From Cannabis sativa (taxonomy: Eukaryota; Streptophyta; Magnoliopsida; Rosales; Cannabaceae): a stretch of DNA of 64,000 bases. Under the pieces are notes generated by a model. The model saw only the letters and a program-made list of their open reading frames with translations, was not told the DNA's origin and did no database searches. Both the position numbers and the translations under genes were made by a program. The stretch lies in assembly GCF_029168945.1 (NCBI RefSeq), contig NC_083605.1, positions 5,711,280 to 5,775,279 on the forward strand. The letters are read 5' to 3'. Positions 1 through 13,637 of this stretch are shown piece after piece. Position 1 is the first letter of the stretch, and the number at the start of each line of letters is the position of its first letter.

Positions 1-646
1 TTGTGTATTGTGTATCATGCACACACATAATTAAAGCCACTAAAGTGGACGATATCCAATCAAGATTTAGATACGAACGTAAGCACTTCGTTTCAGATGA
101 CGTAACTAGTTTTATTCGTATATACATCGTGGAAGTATGAGAGTAGTAGTATATCTATATATCTATATATATATTTATACTATAGTAATTTTTATATTTA
201 TACAAGACTAGTTGTAATAACGCGGAACTAGGTTTGAAGATTCTTGGTCTCCTTCCATGGCTTCATCTCTGACTTTCTTTTCATGCATGTCCCTCTTTTC
301 ACTCTCTAAATTTAATTCAATAATTTTTAGACAGAAGACTACTAGCACCAAATATTAATCCTATAGATATAGATTTTAATACTTTTGTAAATATATATTT
401 AGTGATTGTTAAGGCAGACGTGGTCAGCCATATAGATCTCTCTCCTATTCCTACGACCAAAGACCAGTCTTCATGAAGAAATTCCACCAATGATTTTCTC
501 AGTCAAACTTTCAACACATCTATATTTCTTTTCTCTGATTCAAATATATACAAGCTAGCTACTCCTCATTCCACCATGTTCTCAAAATCCCATACCAATA
601 TTTTTTCCCCACTCTCTCCTAATCAAGGTAACTGAAATCGATCGAT
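1..646 (+). promoter_or_regulatory. Upstream region and 5' leader of the WRKY gene
   Basis: No ORF is supported here. A TGACGT motif lies at 98-103, the core of TGA-type bZIP sites. A W-box, TTGACT on the minus strand, lies at 501-506, about 140 bases before the start codon; WRKY genes of this group are commonly auto- or cross-regulated through such boxes. TA-rich runs at 150-180 and 541-552 could act as TATA elements, but no transcription start can be fixed. Regulation is inferred. Confidence 0.4.
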
Positions 647-2676
647 ATGGATCGGAATAAGAAGATGATGGGAGAGTGGGAGCAAAAGAGTTTGTTGAAT
701 GAGTTGTTAAGAGGGAAAGAACTGGCAGGACAACTCCAACTCACCATAGCCACGTCACCACCATCATCATCATCATCATCATCGTCAACTTCTTCTTCTT
801 ATGAAAGTCGTCAGAATTTGGTACAAAATATATTGGTTTCTTTTGAAAAGGCACTCTCAATGCTCAACTGGCCTGGTGGTAGTAGTGGTACTAGTAATCA
901 ATCTCTACTACCAGCTGTACCAGTAATGATTGGGATGTCTGAATCCCCACCTTCTCTTACTGGAAGTCCATTTAGTGACGACTCTGATCGTGACCAGGAC
1001 AACAAAGATTACATTGGCTCTAGAAAGAGGTATATATGTTTAGATTAATAATAAATATCCACCAAAACATTATATAATATATATATGTGAATTAAAATTA
1101 ACAGAAAGAGTTTGCCAAGGTGGACGAAGCAAGTGAGAGTGAGTCCTGGGATGGGACTAGAAGGGCCTCTTGATGATGGGTTTAGCTGGAGGAAATATGG
1201 TCAAAAGGACATTCTTGGAGCCAAATATCCAAGGTAATTTATAATATATATATACAATCAATATGCTTGTTATATATTGATTTAATATTAATGCAGGTAT
1301 CCATGTTTGACATTTTTTAAAGCTATATATACCTATATAAATTGGCATGATTTGTGTCAATACAACTTTTGTCATGTAATACTATACATTGGACCGTTCA
1401 TTCGTTTATATTGCAACTTATTACGTACGTAAGAGTTTAAATATAATACGATTTAGGATTGGTTCGTAGTTGTAAAAATCTATAATCATAAGTATAAATA
1501 CCCTTAACGCAAAATGATTTAATTCTTGACAATCATATGTATATATTAATTAATTATTGAAAAAAGTTTATATGTAATATTTAAGTTGACAAAATCAAAC
1601 GCCACTTGCTATAGTACTTGTTGTCAACTAGTTAGAGCAACCAAGTATATACATATATTTAGCTATATATAGATTCCACTTGACATATAACTGTACGTAC
1701 GTAGTAATACCATGGGCTTTCGTTGATGACCACTTGCAAAAACCGAAATTGATGATAGATTTTTTAAAGCTGACTTTTTCTTTGACATTTATAATTTATC
1801 ATCATTTTGTACTTTTTATTTGGCAGGGGTTATTATAGATGCACTCATAGAAATGTTCAAGGATGTTTGGCCACAAAGCAAGTCCAACGATCAGATGATG
1901 ACCCTACAATCTTCGAAATCACATACCGAGCAAGGCACACGTGCACCCAAGCTCCCGGTCACGTGATTGGAACTACTACTACTACTACTTCGACAGCCTC
2001 AACTGACCAAAACCAAAATAATAACAACTTCCCATCATTATTGGAACAAATGAGTCATCATCAAACTCATCAAGATGATCATCATCACAATAGTCTTTCT
2101 AGTCTAAGATCAGGCCTCAAAGTTATCACTGAAGGCCTAGAGAATCCTCATGATGGCCAATCACCACCATTAATAATCTCCTCTAATAATTTCAACTTCC
2201 CAACTATCTCCTCTTCTACTCCACTACCCGTCAATGCTAACATGATCGACGCAGTGGCCACAGCCACTGCAGTTGTAGCAGCAGCAGCCGGGGAAGATCA
2301 AAACCCGACTGCTGCTGATCATGGAAGATTTTCTTCGCCAAATTATTCTATGATCATCAACCACATGAGTTTAATGACGGAATTTTCCCATCATCATCAT
2401 CATCCTCCATCGTTTGTGTCCCCGGAAACTTCTGGGACAAACTATTTCTCATCGTCAGCAGTATCGCCTCATCATCATCAGCATCATGAATTTGGAGGAT
2501 CATCAGTTCAGCAATCTTTTGATCATCATAATGATCAGCATGGTTCTGAGTCTGATCAGATAATTAGTGCAATAATCACTTCAACTGCTAATACTACTCA
2601 ACCAATTGGTATGGAAATATCAGGTCATGAATTCGACTCCAACTTCACCTTTGATAACTCAGGATTCTTTTCCTGA
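647..2676 (+). CDS. Group III WRKY transcription factor (WRKY41/53-like), three exons
   Basis: This is a nuclear DNA-binding regulator expected to bind W-boxes (TTGACC/T). Exons are 647-1029, 1105-1233 and 1827-2676, all with GT-AG borders; the second intron falls at the conserved phase-2 site after the PR of the WRKY domain. The spliced protein is 453 residues. It begins with a leucine-rich segment (WEQKSLLNELLRGKELAGQL) typical of group III, followed by a serine run, a basic stretch (SRKRKSLPR) and WRKYGQK at about 156-162. The zinc ligands are Cys176, Cys184, His208 and Cys210, spaced C-X7-C-X23-H-X-C, which defines group III. The C-terminal half is rich in His, Ser and Asn. Family members of this type act in defence and leaf senescence; that role is inferred. 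No lesion is visible. The protein is longer than the roughly 300-360 residues usual for the group because of the low-complexity tail. Confidence 0.93.
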
Positions 2677-3313
2677 TTATTATTATTAATTAGTTCTCAA
2701 TATTGATGTTTTAAGAGAGAGGATTAAGTTTGATTAGTTAAGTAGGGTTTCGTATATTATTTTTCCCAAAATAATGTAGCGCTTGATTTTATAGGTTATA
2801 AGAGTGATATAAGAGAATTTTGTTTTCTTTTAATTAAGGTTTGCCCATCAGTCCATGGTTTACTAATTCATTAGTAGTTTTAAATTGAAAATAACAAAAT
2901 ATAGTTCGAGATAATTTTGTTTGTCTCTTTTGCTTTCTTTCTTTTTTTTTTTGGAGGAAAGTTATGGAGATAGATTTTGTAATGAGTATTGTTAGTGGGT
3001 ACGAGTGGTGTCTAACGTACACTACCGCGCATTACGATTGATTAATGATATTTAGAGTTGAGAGCTTGAGCAAAAGCAGACTATGCGTCAACTTAGGGCT
3101 TACCTAGTTCAGGGTCTAAAAAAAAATTAAAATTACACATATTTTTATTAATTTTTAAAATACTATAATTAAAAAAATGAGCCAATACCTAAGACCTATT
3201 TTTTTTTTTTGCTTTTTTTTGTTGTTTTTTTTTTCAAGAACCTCATGTTCAAGATATTAAAAATGGGATCCACATACCCTTTACCGTTCATAATGCCATT
3301 AGAAGATGTTAGC
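2677..3313. other. 3' UTR of WRKY and AT-rich intergenic DNA
   Basis: This stretch follows the WRKY stop codon. It contains homopolymer T and A runs and no supported ORF. Its first few hundred bases probably form the 3' UTR; no clear polyadenylation site stands out. Confidence 0.4.
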
Positions 3314-3631
3314 CAGGGCCGACCCTCAAAAAAGTGGGCCTAAGACAGTTTTAATAAATAAAAATATGGGCCTTTTTGTATATGTAATTTCTTTTTGTAT
3401 GTAATTTTTTTTTCTTTCTTTGCTTGCATTGGACCCACACCTTTTGGAGTGTAAGTTGGAGTTGGACCACTCCATTTAATGCTTAGTTGGGCCGGCTGGG
3501 AGTAAAAGCTGACTGGGCCTGGTTTTTTTTTTTGAAGATGATGAAGAGTTTACATGGCTATTTTTGGGCCTTGGGATATGGGATGGGCCCTAGGCACGGG
3601 CCTAGCCTGCCTATGCCCAAGGCCAGCTCTG
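3314..3631. mobile_element. Non-autonomous hAT-like element, degraded
   Basis: The left end reads CAGGGCCGACC and the right end, on the other strand, CAGAGCTGGCC, an imperfect terminal inverted repeat of hAT type. The 8-base flanks (3306-3313 ATGTTAGC; 3632-3639 GTTCTAGC) agree at 5 of 8 positions, as expected for an old 8-bp target duplication. The interior is rich in GGGCC words and has no transposase. It resembles the better preserved hAT element at 24,102-24,698. Confidence 0.5.
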
Positions 3632-3698
3632 GTTCTAGCATATTTGACACAATGTTGTCAATAAGAGTTAAATAATAACGATTCATAAAATAAAAGCA

Positions 3699-4020
3699 AC
3701 ACTTGTTAAAACCAGTCTTAAGCTTCAAGACTAAGAAGAAAAGAGAAAAGAGTTTCCAGCCAAGAGTTCTACGATTGTTAATAACTTGAACTACTAACTG
3801 TGAATGAGAGACAATAGTGAAATCGTCCCACTAGTGGTCAGCGACCCACTCCAAAGCTAACTCAACAGCCTTCATTTCAGCAGAAATGGCATCAATACAG
3901 ACGCCTCAAGCAGTTTTGAAGAACCACTCATTAGAACAGGAATCAAGTGACACAACCACCCTTCCCTAGTTACCATTTTTGAAGGAGCCACCTATTGGTG
4001 AAATTAATTTTGTAAGTATT
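3699..4020 (-). pseudogene. RNase H-like fragment (LINE or RVT_3 type), decayed
   Basis: Read on the minus strand, one frame gives GGSFKNGN, then VVSLDSCSNEWFFKTA, then AISAEMKAVELALEWVADH, then SHSQLVVQVINNRRTLGWKL. This is the order of a plant RNase H-like domain: a DGSFK-type first strand, an E-containing helix and a D-SQLVV strand. In-frame stops follow FKNGN, FFKTA and VADH. The first catalytic Asp reads Gly, and the Asp before SQLVV reads His. It is probably the 3' end of a LINE-type retroelement or a retrocopied RNase H-like gene. No flanking reverse transcriptase was recognised. Confidence 0.5.
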
Positions 4021-6900
4021 GATGCTGGGGGCATCGCCACAGACAGAGTAGGACTTGACAATTTGAGACTACACGCTGAATTCCGAGAAGCTCCTTGGAA
4101 CTTCATAAATGATCTTCCCCAAGTTAGGAAGCTGGAAGAATTATGAGTAATTTAGTTTATGAGATTCCAATTCTTATCCATGATGATACCCTAGGGCCTA
4201 ATTAGTCTATGCCCTAATTAGTTTTAAGGCCTAATTAGTCTCAGGGTCGATCCTGGATTAGACCTGCTCACATCATATTAAAATACAACAAAAAAAAAAT
4301 AAAGAAAAATAATTATTGAATATATGTGTACTGAAAAATACTTCTTCAGTTAACCTTCAGCATGGCTATTGAACTCACCTTCCTTAACACCTATAGGATA
4401 CAATACTCTTAATCCTACTATCACACTAGAAATATTGTCTAAATTAACACATAAGATAGCAATTCTCTTCACCCTTTTGGCCACAAATCATTTTAACCCA
4501 TTCTACAAACACAATGATTATTGAATAGCATGTTGCTTAAAAGATAAACTTCTTGGCAAAATAAAGATTTTGGATTCTCGTGCTAAGACTAACAAACTCA
4601 TGTAGTCGACAAAGAATGAAAAAATTTTCTACACAAGTAATTAAATAATCTTAGAAAACATTTTTATAAAGTAGAACCTACATCTCTAATCAAATGGCGC
4701 AAAGTACACACACAAAAACTCTCTAAATAACTAGTATTATAATTCTCATATAAGTAAGTATATAGCTTCTAAATTTGAAACACCATCTCTCTTTCACTCA
4801 CTATAAATATGTATGAAGTAATTAAAAAGAGAAACAAAACTTTGGGGAGTTGTGCTCTTTATGAAGTCCAAATACATTTCGGTTTTTTAAAGTAAAATTT
4901 TCAACAATACACATATTTTAGTATCTAATTTACACGTCAATTAAATCTAACGTAGCCTCAAGTTTAATACTCGAATTCCCGTTTCTTTAATTTCCTGCAT
5001 TTTTAAAAGATACTTTTTGGTTATTAATAGTGTTAATAAGAAACTAATTAATTACATTTACATAAAAAAATTTATTTTTATATCATATAATTTGATATTC
5101 AATTTGGTTACATCCAAAATTTATTTGTATACATCTTAGTAATTAATTAGTTATTTTGAAGTTATATTATCATAGCTTATAATCTAAAATACATTTGAGT
5201 AGCCTTAAAAATTATTTTCGAAACTAATGAGTTGTCATATAATATAACTATTGGCCAACGACATTGAGTCTATTAAAGCGATAATAATTGTAGAGAAATT
5301 AATAATGAGATAAGAATAATGAACGACACTCAATATTTAATGAAATTCAGCCCCTTATAATGGTATAAGCCTACTCCCCTTTAGTTGTATTAGTAAGAAC
5401 TATCAAGAACATAAGGTCCGACCAGGTGAGTTTCTCAATAGCTCTTGAAAAGCAATATTTCTGCCGAGTGATTACTCTCTTTCTTATGTCAAAAAATGTC
5501 TCTTGAATAGTGTGATGACTTCACTATTTATATTGAAATAATACAAATACCTTTTGTTACAAAATAATAGGAGATAAATCTAGGAGGATTTGAATATGCA
5601 ATCCCACAATTTTCTCAATCTATCAAATCAAGCTCATGAAATAGAGATTCTTATTGAGCTTGTGGAGGAAGTTAAGGAAAATATATCAAAGTATCTTTCA
5701 GTGAGGTTCTCTAATCGGAACATCACCTATCTCGGATCACTACTGTTGCTCAGTGCAGGGTGAGGTGCAGGGCCTATATAAGTCTTTCAAACCTTGTCGG
5801 CATGTAGAAATACTGACCAGAGTTATTCTCCTTAACACGTGTCACCCAATCATCTGCCACATCACCCATGTAAATTTTGGAATAAAATTTGCTCCAAGTT
5901 TGTGTGGGAACTTCTACTTGTACAGGGACTTCAACGGTTTACATGTCACTCAAATAGGTGACTTGCGTCTGTACACACTTGCCAACCTGGATGTGACATT
6001 AGCCTTACCCAAGGCGTGCGAATCTCTACCTGTCTTTCAAATCTCAACATTAAATGCTTTACCCTGAAAATCGTACATGGGAGATCGTGCACTGACGGTT
6101 ACTTTACTTTCACAATAATGAGCTTTCATTATTTTTTGGGGGAAAACATGAATTTTTGAATTTGATACCAATTGTGTGCCTCGGTGACTATAAAAGGATA
6201 AAAAAAAAATTCCAATTTCTATTTTTTTTAACATTTCGCAAACTTTAGAGCTAAAAGTGAGAAGTGTTCTTAATCTATTTGTGTTATTCATCTCTGATCA
6301 GACTATTTCATCGAGAAGTTTTAATCAAATTATGAACCAATGAGTAAGTTACTTCTTCTTCATTCTTATGAATTTTGTATATAAATTCTCTATGACATTA
6401 CTGGATATACATGCTTGTCTTTTTGCTGTTAGAATCTAGAGTTTTTGAATTTATTTTGAATGAAATAAACTCAGAACCTGATTGTTGAGATTGAACTATT
6501 CTATGATGGATACTTTTGAGTAAAATTTAACCCAATTTCTCTGTCTTTGTTCTTTAGAGCTTTTAATGTTTCAAAACCCTAAATTTCCTTGTTCTCTAAA
6601 ATCCTTTCAATAGGATGATTTTTCCTTAATTTGATCTCTTTCTCTTCTTTGGTCAGAGTACATGGAGTGTTTTTCTTTGGAAAGACATTCCAGCCTTGTT
6701 CGGTTCCTCACCTATCTATTCTTCTTCTTTTGTAGATGAACCTGGGTGAATTCTAGGGATGTGATAACCAAATAGACGACGACCTACTCCAAGTTGTTTT
6801 CGAGGATCAACCAAGACTTTGTGTAGCGAAATCATCCCAATCTTCGATTGGATTGTCATCTACATCAAGTTTTTTTGAGTGGGAAGCCTTAAGTAATTCG
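4021..6900. other. AT-rich intergenic DNA, no gene recognised
   Basis: No ORF here carries a recognisable domain. The longest open frame (5,753-6,067) has no family motif and unremarkable composition. Around 4,190-4,260 the phrase CCTAATTAGT recurs several times, suggesting a small decayed repeat. The stretch is most likely old transposon debris. Confidence 0.3.
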
Positions 6901-7539
6901 CGTAGTAACACCCTAATATAGGGACACCACGTGTGTGATTTTATAAACTAGTTTAATATTAATAGATTAATTAATTATTAAAAACCGTGATAATATTAAA
7001 AATTTGACTAAAATAAAACACTAAAAATAGACATTATAATGGGATAAAAAACGTGTTCCGGGAATCCCTGTTATAAAAAGTTTTACAAAAGAAATATATA
7101 CAACGATGCCTCAAAAACATAAAACCAAAATACACAATAGATACAGTCCAAAACAACTCATGGCAACCCAGCACGTAGGCCGGTGAGGTCACTATGTACA
7201 TTGCTGGAGAAAACTGTCACCTCATGGTTGATCTAGCTTTTCTTTGCCTTTACCTGCACCACATAGCACCCGTGAGTCACAAGGACTTAGCAAGAAAAGT
7301 AATAATAATAATTATATAGTTTATTATTCGACTACTATCATTTAATCAGAATCAAACCATCACACATTGTTCATAAGATGAAATCCAAATCACTGTTGAC
7401 ATCTATCACAAATAAACATCAATATAAAAATATTTGGTAATACAAAATTATTATACCAATAATAGAATTCATATTCATTTAATCATATAAATTATATATA
7501 TGTGTTCCCTCATAAAGTAACCATCTTCATTACATCACA
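6901..7539. other. Possible LTR-type remnant flanking the tandem array
   Basis: The sequence begins near AACACCCTAATATAGGGAC, a short imperfect inverted repeat of the kind seen at the edges of some plant LTRs, and runs through AT-rich DNA into the tandem array at 7.54 kb. No partner LTR, PBS or coding domain is visible, so the assignment is weak. Confidence 0.2.
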
Positions 7540-8040
7540 TTGCCGAATCTGGTAAGTCGATGCTTTAATCTGACAATCCTATATTGCATTGCCTAATCAG
7601 ACAAGCTTGTGCCATAGCCTGGCACCCACATATCACATAAATGCATCACCTAATCAGGTGAGCCCGTACCAAAACTTGCACTCATATATTACATAATTGC
7701 ATCACCTAATCAGGTGAGCTCGTGCCACAACATGATACCAATACATCACATCATCTAATCAGACGAGCTCGTACCTACGGCTGGTACTTATCATATGTCA
7801 CTAACGCCCGTACCTACGCTTGATACGTCACCAGGAAGAAACACAACAATGGTTTCGATCTATGCCTTAATAAGGGTTTTTCATATCACTGACGCCCGTA
7901 CCTACGCTCGATACGTCACTAGAAAAATCACATCACCTAATCAGGTGAGCCCGTACCTACGCTCAATACTCATCATATATCACTGACGCCCGTACCTACG
8001 ACTGGTATTCCACCACCTAATCAGGTGAACCCATATATCA
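7540..8040. repeat. Degenerate tandem array with the palindromic motif ACCTAATCAGGT
   Basis: Units of roughly 50-65 bases recur with the core CACCTAATCAGGTGAGC, followed by CGTACC or a variant. Good copies of the core lie near 7,648, 7,702, 7,936 and 8,020, and diverged copies (GCCTAATCAGAC, TCTAATCAGACGAGC) lie between them. A second alternating motif, ACGCCCGTACCTACG, appears near 7,805, 7,891 and 7,986. The array is non-coding. Confidence 0.6.
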
Positions 8041-8084
8041 GATGCATAATATCATCACATTATTAATACTCAACCAATCAATCT

Positions 8085-9914
<1,830 letters not shown>

Positions 9915-9915
9915 T

Positions 9916-10071
9916 AACCCCTATATGAAACCAATTATTTTGAAACTTAAAACGAAATAAAACCATACCTTAAACTCTCCTTCATAACTATTCTAATTCA
10001 CAAAACCCCTATATGAAACCAATTATTTTGAAACTTAAAACGAAATAAAACCATACCTTAAACTCTCCTTC
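9916..10071. repeat. Perfect 68-bp direct repeat
   Basis: Positions 9,916-9,983 and 10,004-10,071 are identical, starting AACCCCTATATGAAACCAAT and ending CTCCTTC, with a 20-base spacer. Being identical, the duplication is recent. It begins right after the CACTA right end. Confidence 0.95.
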
Positions 10072-12033
10072 TTCAAGGATTTCCTATCTTACTACTACTG
10101 GAGCTTAGATCGCTAAGTTTCGAATTAAAAATTGAAGAAAATACATATAGGAGGAGAATGTTTTATTGAGAAGCAGCTAGAGTGTTACACTCATGTATAA
10201 GAGCCATCATTCCGTGGGTATAAGAGTCCAATGGAGGCTTGAAGGGAGGACGTTATCATGGTAATGTATAAAAGAACGTCAGGGAGAGTAGTGGTATCAT
10301 TAAGGTAAAGAAGATTACCTGGATTACTTATAGTGATACGGTAATGATGGAAAGTGCTTATACAATTGACTGGATAGTCAATATGGTATATACGGATACC
10401 ACTGAATTAAACAATGATGGAAGTGTATACTCACCTAGGATGGGGAAAAACTTATAAATTGAGATACAATTTAATGGACATGTATTCGAGTGATTGGTGA
10501 ATGTTAGATCACAAAATAGGTTGTTTATTAAATAATGGACTACATAATTGAGGGTAAAATAGGTTTTAGAGTGATTAACCAAGTATGAAAATAAGGATGA
10601 ATGCAAGAAAGCAATATAATAGCATACGAATCATGGAGTGAAACATTAATGGTAATGATGGGAAAAGTGTACGAAAGTCTTAGATGTTGATGAATTAGTA
10701 TCATCAACAGGAGACACACTATAAGTTGGCATATGGTAGTTCATGCCAAGGTATTGTCAGTAAAACAGAGAATATACTTGAGGTACATATATTCATGGAT
10801 GTGTTTGGAAAAATTTTTAAGACTTCTACAAAATACTGAAATGAACTCTGAGATCAAAGAATGGTCTCTGATTAATTGTTGTCAGTAATGTTGCCTCTAC
10901 TGTAAAGATTACATTAAATTCACTTTATAACTGTGGTTAACTGTAAGTGATCGAGAAATTTAAAAATTGTGTCAGTTCAAAGGAAATTAATGCAAGTTAC
11001 AATAAGTAGGGATGATCATGATTCAAGTTGATAATAAGGTGGAGATTCCTCATGGTTAAGTGAACAAAATCGATGAGGAATTGTAAAAGGCTAATGGAAA
11101 TTGAATATAATTGACGAAAAAATAGAAGTAAGAAAATACAATTACGGTCTCTTTAGTTTAAATTCTCATTGCTTAAAAAATTAAAAATAATTACTTAGGA
11201 GATTTTTAAATGATAAAAGCTCATAAAGTAGATGTCAAATGTAAATGTGGTAATGGAACATTGAATACGGAAGTGAAAGAGGAGAATGAATCATACAGTA
11301 ATTTTTATTTTGGTAAGAAATAAGTTGTATTTGATGTTTTGATTATCATTTGATATGTATTGTATGACCTAATTTATCCATGTTTATTACTTTTCTATTT
11401 AGCTATATAAATAAATTAGTACATAATGGTCTGTTTTATTCTCATTTTTGTTACAATAAATTAGTACATGTCATTTAATTTGTATTTATTTTATACTATT
11501 TGAATTGTTTTTTTTTTTTATCTTATATTAGTTTTTTTATTTTATTTTTCTACATTTATTTTTAAATTAATTTTATTTTCATTGTTAGATTAAGCTAGTT
11601 TTTGTTATTATTATTATTTTTTATATTTTCAAGTTTTGGAAGATCTCACTCATACTTTTTATATATTTCTTTGTATAATTTGAGATATAGTTTTATTATT
11701 TGAGATTTGGATTTAAAATTTTAGATTTAAATTTTTATTTTTTGGTGTTTAAACAAATGTTCATATTATTTGTCTGATATTGTATTATTTTTTCATTAAT
11801 TAAAGGATTGATTTGATATTGTATTTATTTTTGGTCAGAATTGTTTGGTTTCATATTTATTTTAATTTAATTTTTAAAATATTTTTACTTCAGTTCATAA
11901 CCAAGGCAAAAAATAAAGAAAAAAAATCAGTATTTACATTTACGTCTACGGCTATAACGTCGTTACAGCAACCGAAATAAATACTTTAAAGGTCACTTAA
12001 AAATCGAACCAAAAAGCTATTTTTGTAGTAGTG
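10072..12033. mobile_element. AT-rich DNA ending in a CACTA-type right terminus
   Basis: The stretch ends with TTTTTGTAGTAGTG at about 12,033. The preceding 120 bases hold a GGTCACTTAAAAATCGAACC segment and an ACGTCGTTACAG stretch resembling CACTA subterminal DNA. No left terminus (CACTACTACAAA) is seen upstream, so the element's start is unknown. No ORF with a recognisable domain occurs. Confidence 0.4.
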
Positions 12034-12766
12034 TATATTTAGTGAGTGTTACTATAGTTTCCATTGATAATATCAATTCAAGTGATTAGCCCTCTTTGTG
12101 TCAGTTCGTAATTAGCTTTTGTCAAATTACCATTTTAGCCTCCTAATTACTTCTTTATCCTTTAGTACCGTTAATTCACTAGTGAAAGTATAATTTAGAT
12201 CCAACCTAAATTCGTACACAACTTTTTAGTTCCAGAATTATAACACTTAAAGGGAACCAATATTATTCAATCCGTTAAGAAAGTCAGGATTCTATAATTG
12301 TAAATCTTGTTCCAGTCCTCTACATTATTAGCTTCCCAACAGAAGTTGTAAGAATCATCTTTTTTGAGAAATTTTAACGAGTGAATCAAAAAAACTAATA
12401 ACATGAACATGAGTTCAAGATTACTCGAGATTCAGGCCTATTGATCATCGTTGTGATATGTATTATGTCTTTATAGTAAATGACATGTTTGATAAAGATA
12501 ATTTCATTACATATCAGTCTATGTCATATATAATCTCTATTATATACAATAGCTTCACTTAGATGTCTTCCTACATTAGCAATTCGAATCGAGATTTGTT
12601 ATTTCGAATAACGAGCATCAGTGAATCGTACTATAGCAACCGTTGATGAAAGAATCCTTAACTTTAATACGTGGCTGAATATTTTATTTATGGCCAATAA
12701 TCTTAATTTTCTATACAATACAAGCCACAGCCTCATATATGAATAACAAATTTTTATATTTGTATA
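12034..12766 (+). repeat. Left arm (outer part) of a 2.2-kb inverted duplication
   Basis: This segment matches the reverse complement of 37,916-38,649 base for base over long runs, for example GATTAGCCCTC, GAAAGTATAATTTA, GGAGCATCAGT-like stretches and CACAGCCTCATATATGAATAA, with small indels; by eye it is roughly 85% identical. It is cut at 12,766 by the gypsy insertion and resumes at 24,992. Confidence 0.85.
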
Positions 12767-13521
12767 TGTTGCCTCAGATTTTTCCCAAAATACATGGCAA
12801 CGGCTGCATGTGGCACGTGGATTTCAAGAACACCTCACCCACGAAAAATTGGCTAAGTCATGAATAGAAAGGAAAGTGCATCTTAAGGAGTGAGCCCCCA
12901 GAGAGGAGCATAAGGCACGCCTTTATTCTCCGGGAGCTAGAAATATAACAACGCATCTCCGAGAGAAGAAGAGCTCGTTTGAACAGTCATTTCACATTTA
13001 ATGCGGCATGGGAGAAACGTATCAGAACCCCCATAAAAGGATTCGACAGATGGCGTAAGCCTCTTTTACGGTGATTACACGATAATCAACGAGTCTAGTG
13101 ACGACTCCATTATGAAGAATCACATCAATCAAGGAAGGATAAAGATTACTTTCACCTAATCGCTAAGATACCTACAGCATAGGTCATGTATGTCCTATTG
13201 TATATCTAATAGGAATTTGTGTCCCTAAGGGGCTGACACTTAAAGACAAGTGATCCCTTTCTAGTGATCCTTACAAAACTCTATAAATACCCCAAAAATA
13301 GATGGGAAAGGGTCGATCGATCGATTGAGGAATCAAAGGGAGTAAAGAAGAGAGAGAGAGATTCACCAAGAACATTCTCTGTATAAGAACTCTCATAAAT
13401 AACAAAGACTCGTGGACTACGGCTTGTTAATGCCTGAACCACGTAAAAATCACCTGCATTAATTATTCCGTAGCTCTCCTCATTATATCATTTCATTGGT
13501 TGCCAAAAACCTTGGTCAATA
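12767..13521 (+). repeat. 5' LTR of the Tat-type gypsy element
   Basis: The LTR is 755 bp, starts TGTTGCCTCAG and ends near GGTCAATA, where the 3' copy has the canonical GATCAACA. A promoter-like TATAAATA lies at 13,282-13,289. The primer binding site after it is not clearly recognisable. Confidence 0.88.
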
Positions 13522-13637
13522 TTTTGGTACTTTTATTGAGAGCTGAAGGAAGCATCGTTAAAAAGACAACAGTCAAAGAGTCAGAGGAACAATGGTGGAG
13601 GCTCGAAACAATACATGTTAGTTCCGTCCTCCCTAGG

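Noticed and set aside
5753..6291. ORFs of 104 and 84 residues on opposite strands
   Set aside because: No recognisable motif, overlapping opposite-strand frames, and no plausible gene structure around them.
10358..10606. 82-residue minus-strand ORF
   Set aside because: AT-rich composition, no domain, no neighbours; likely chance.
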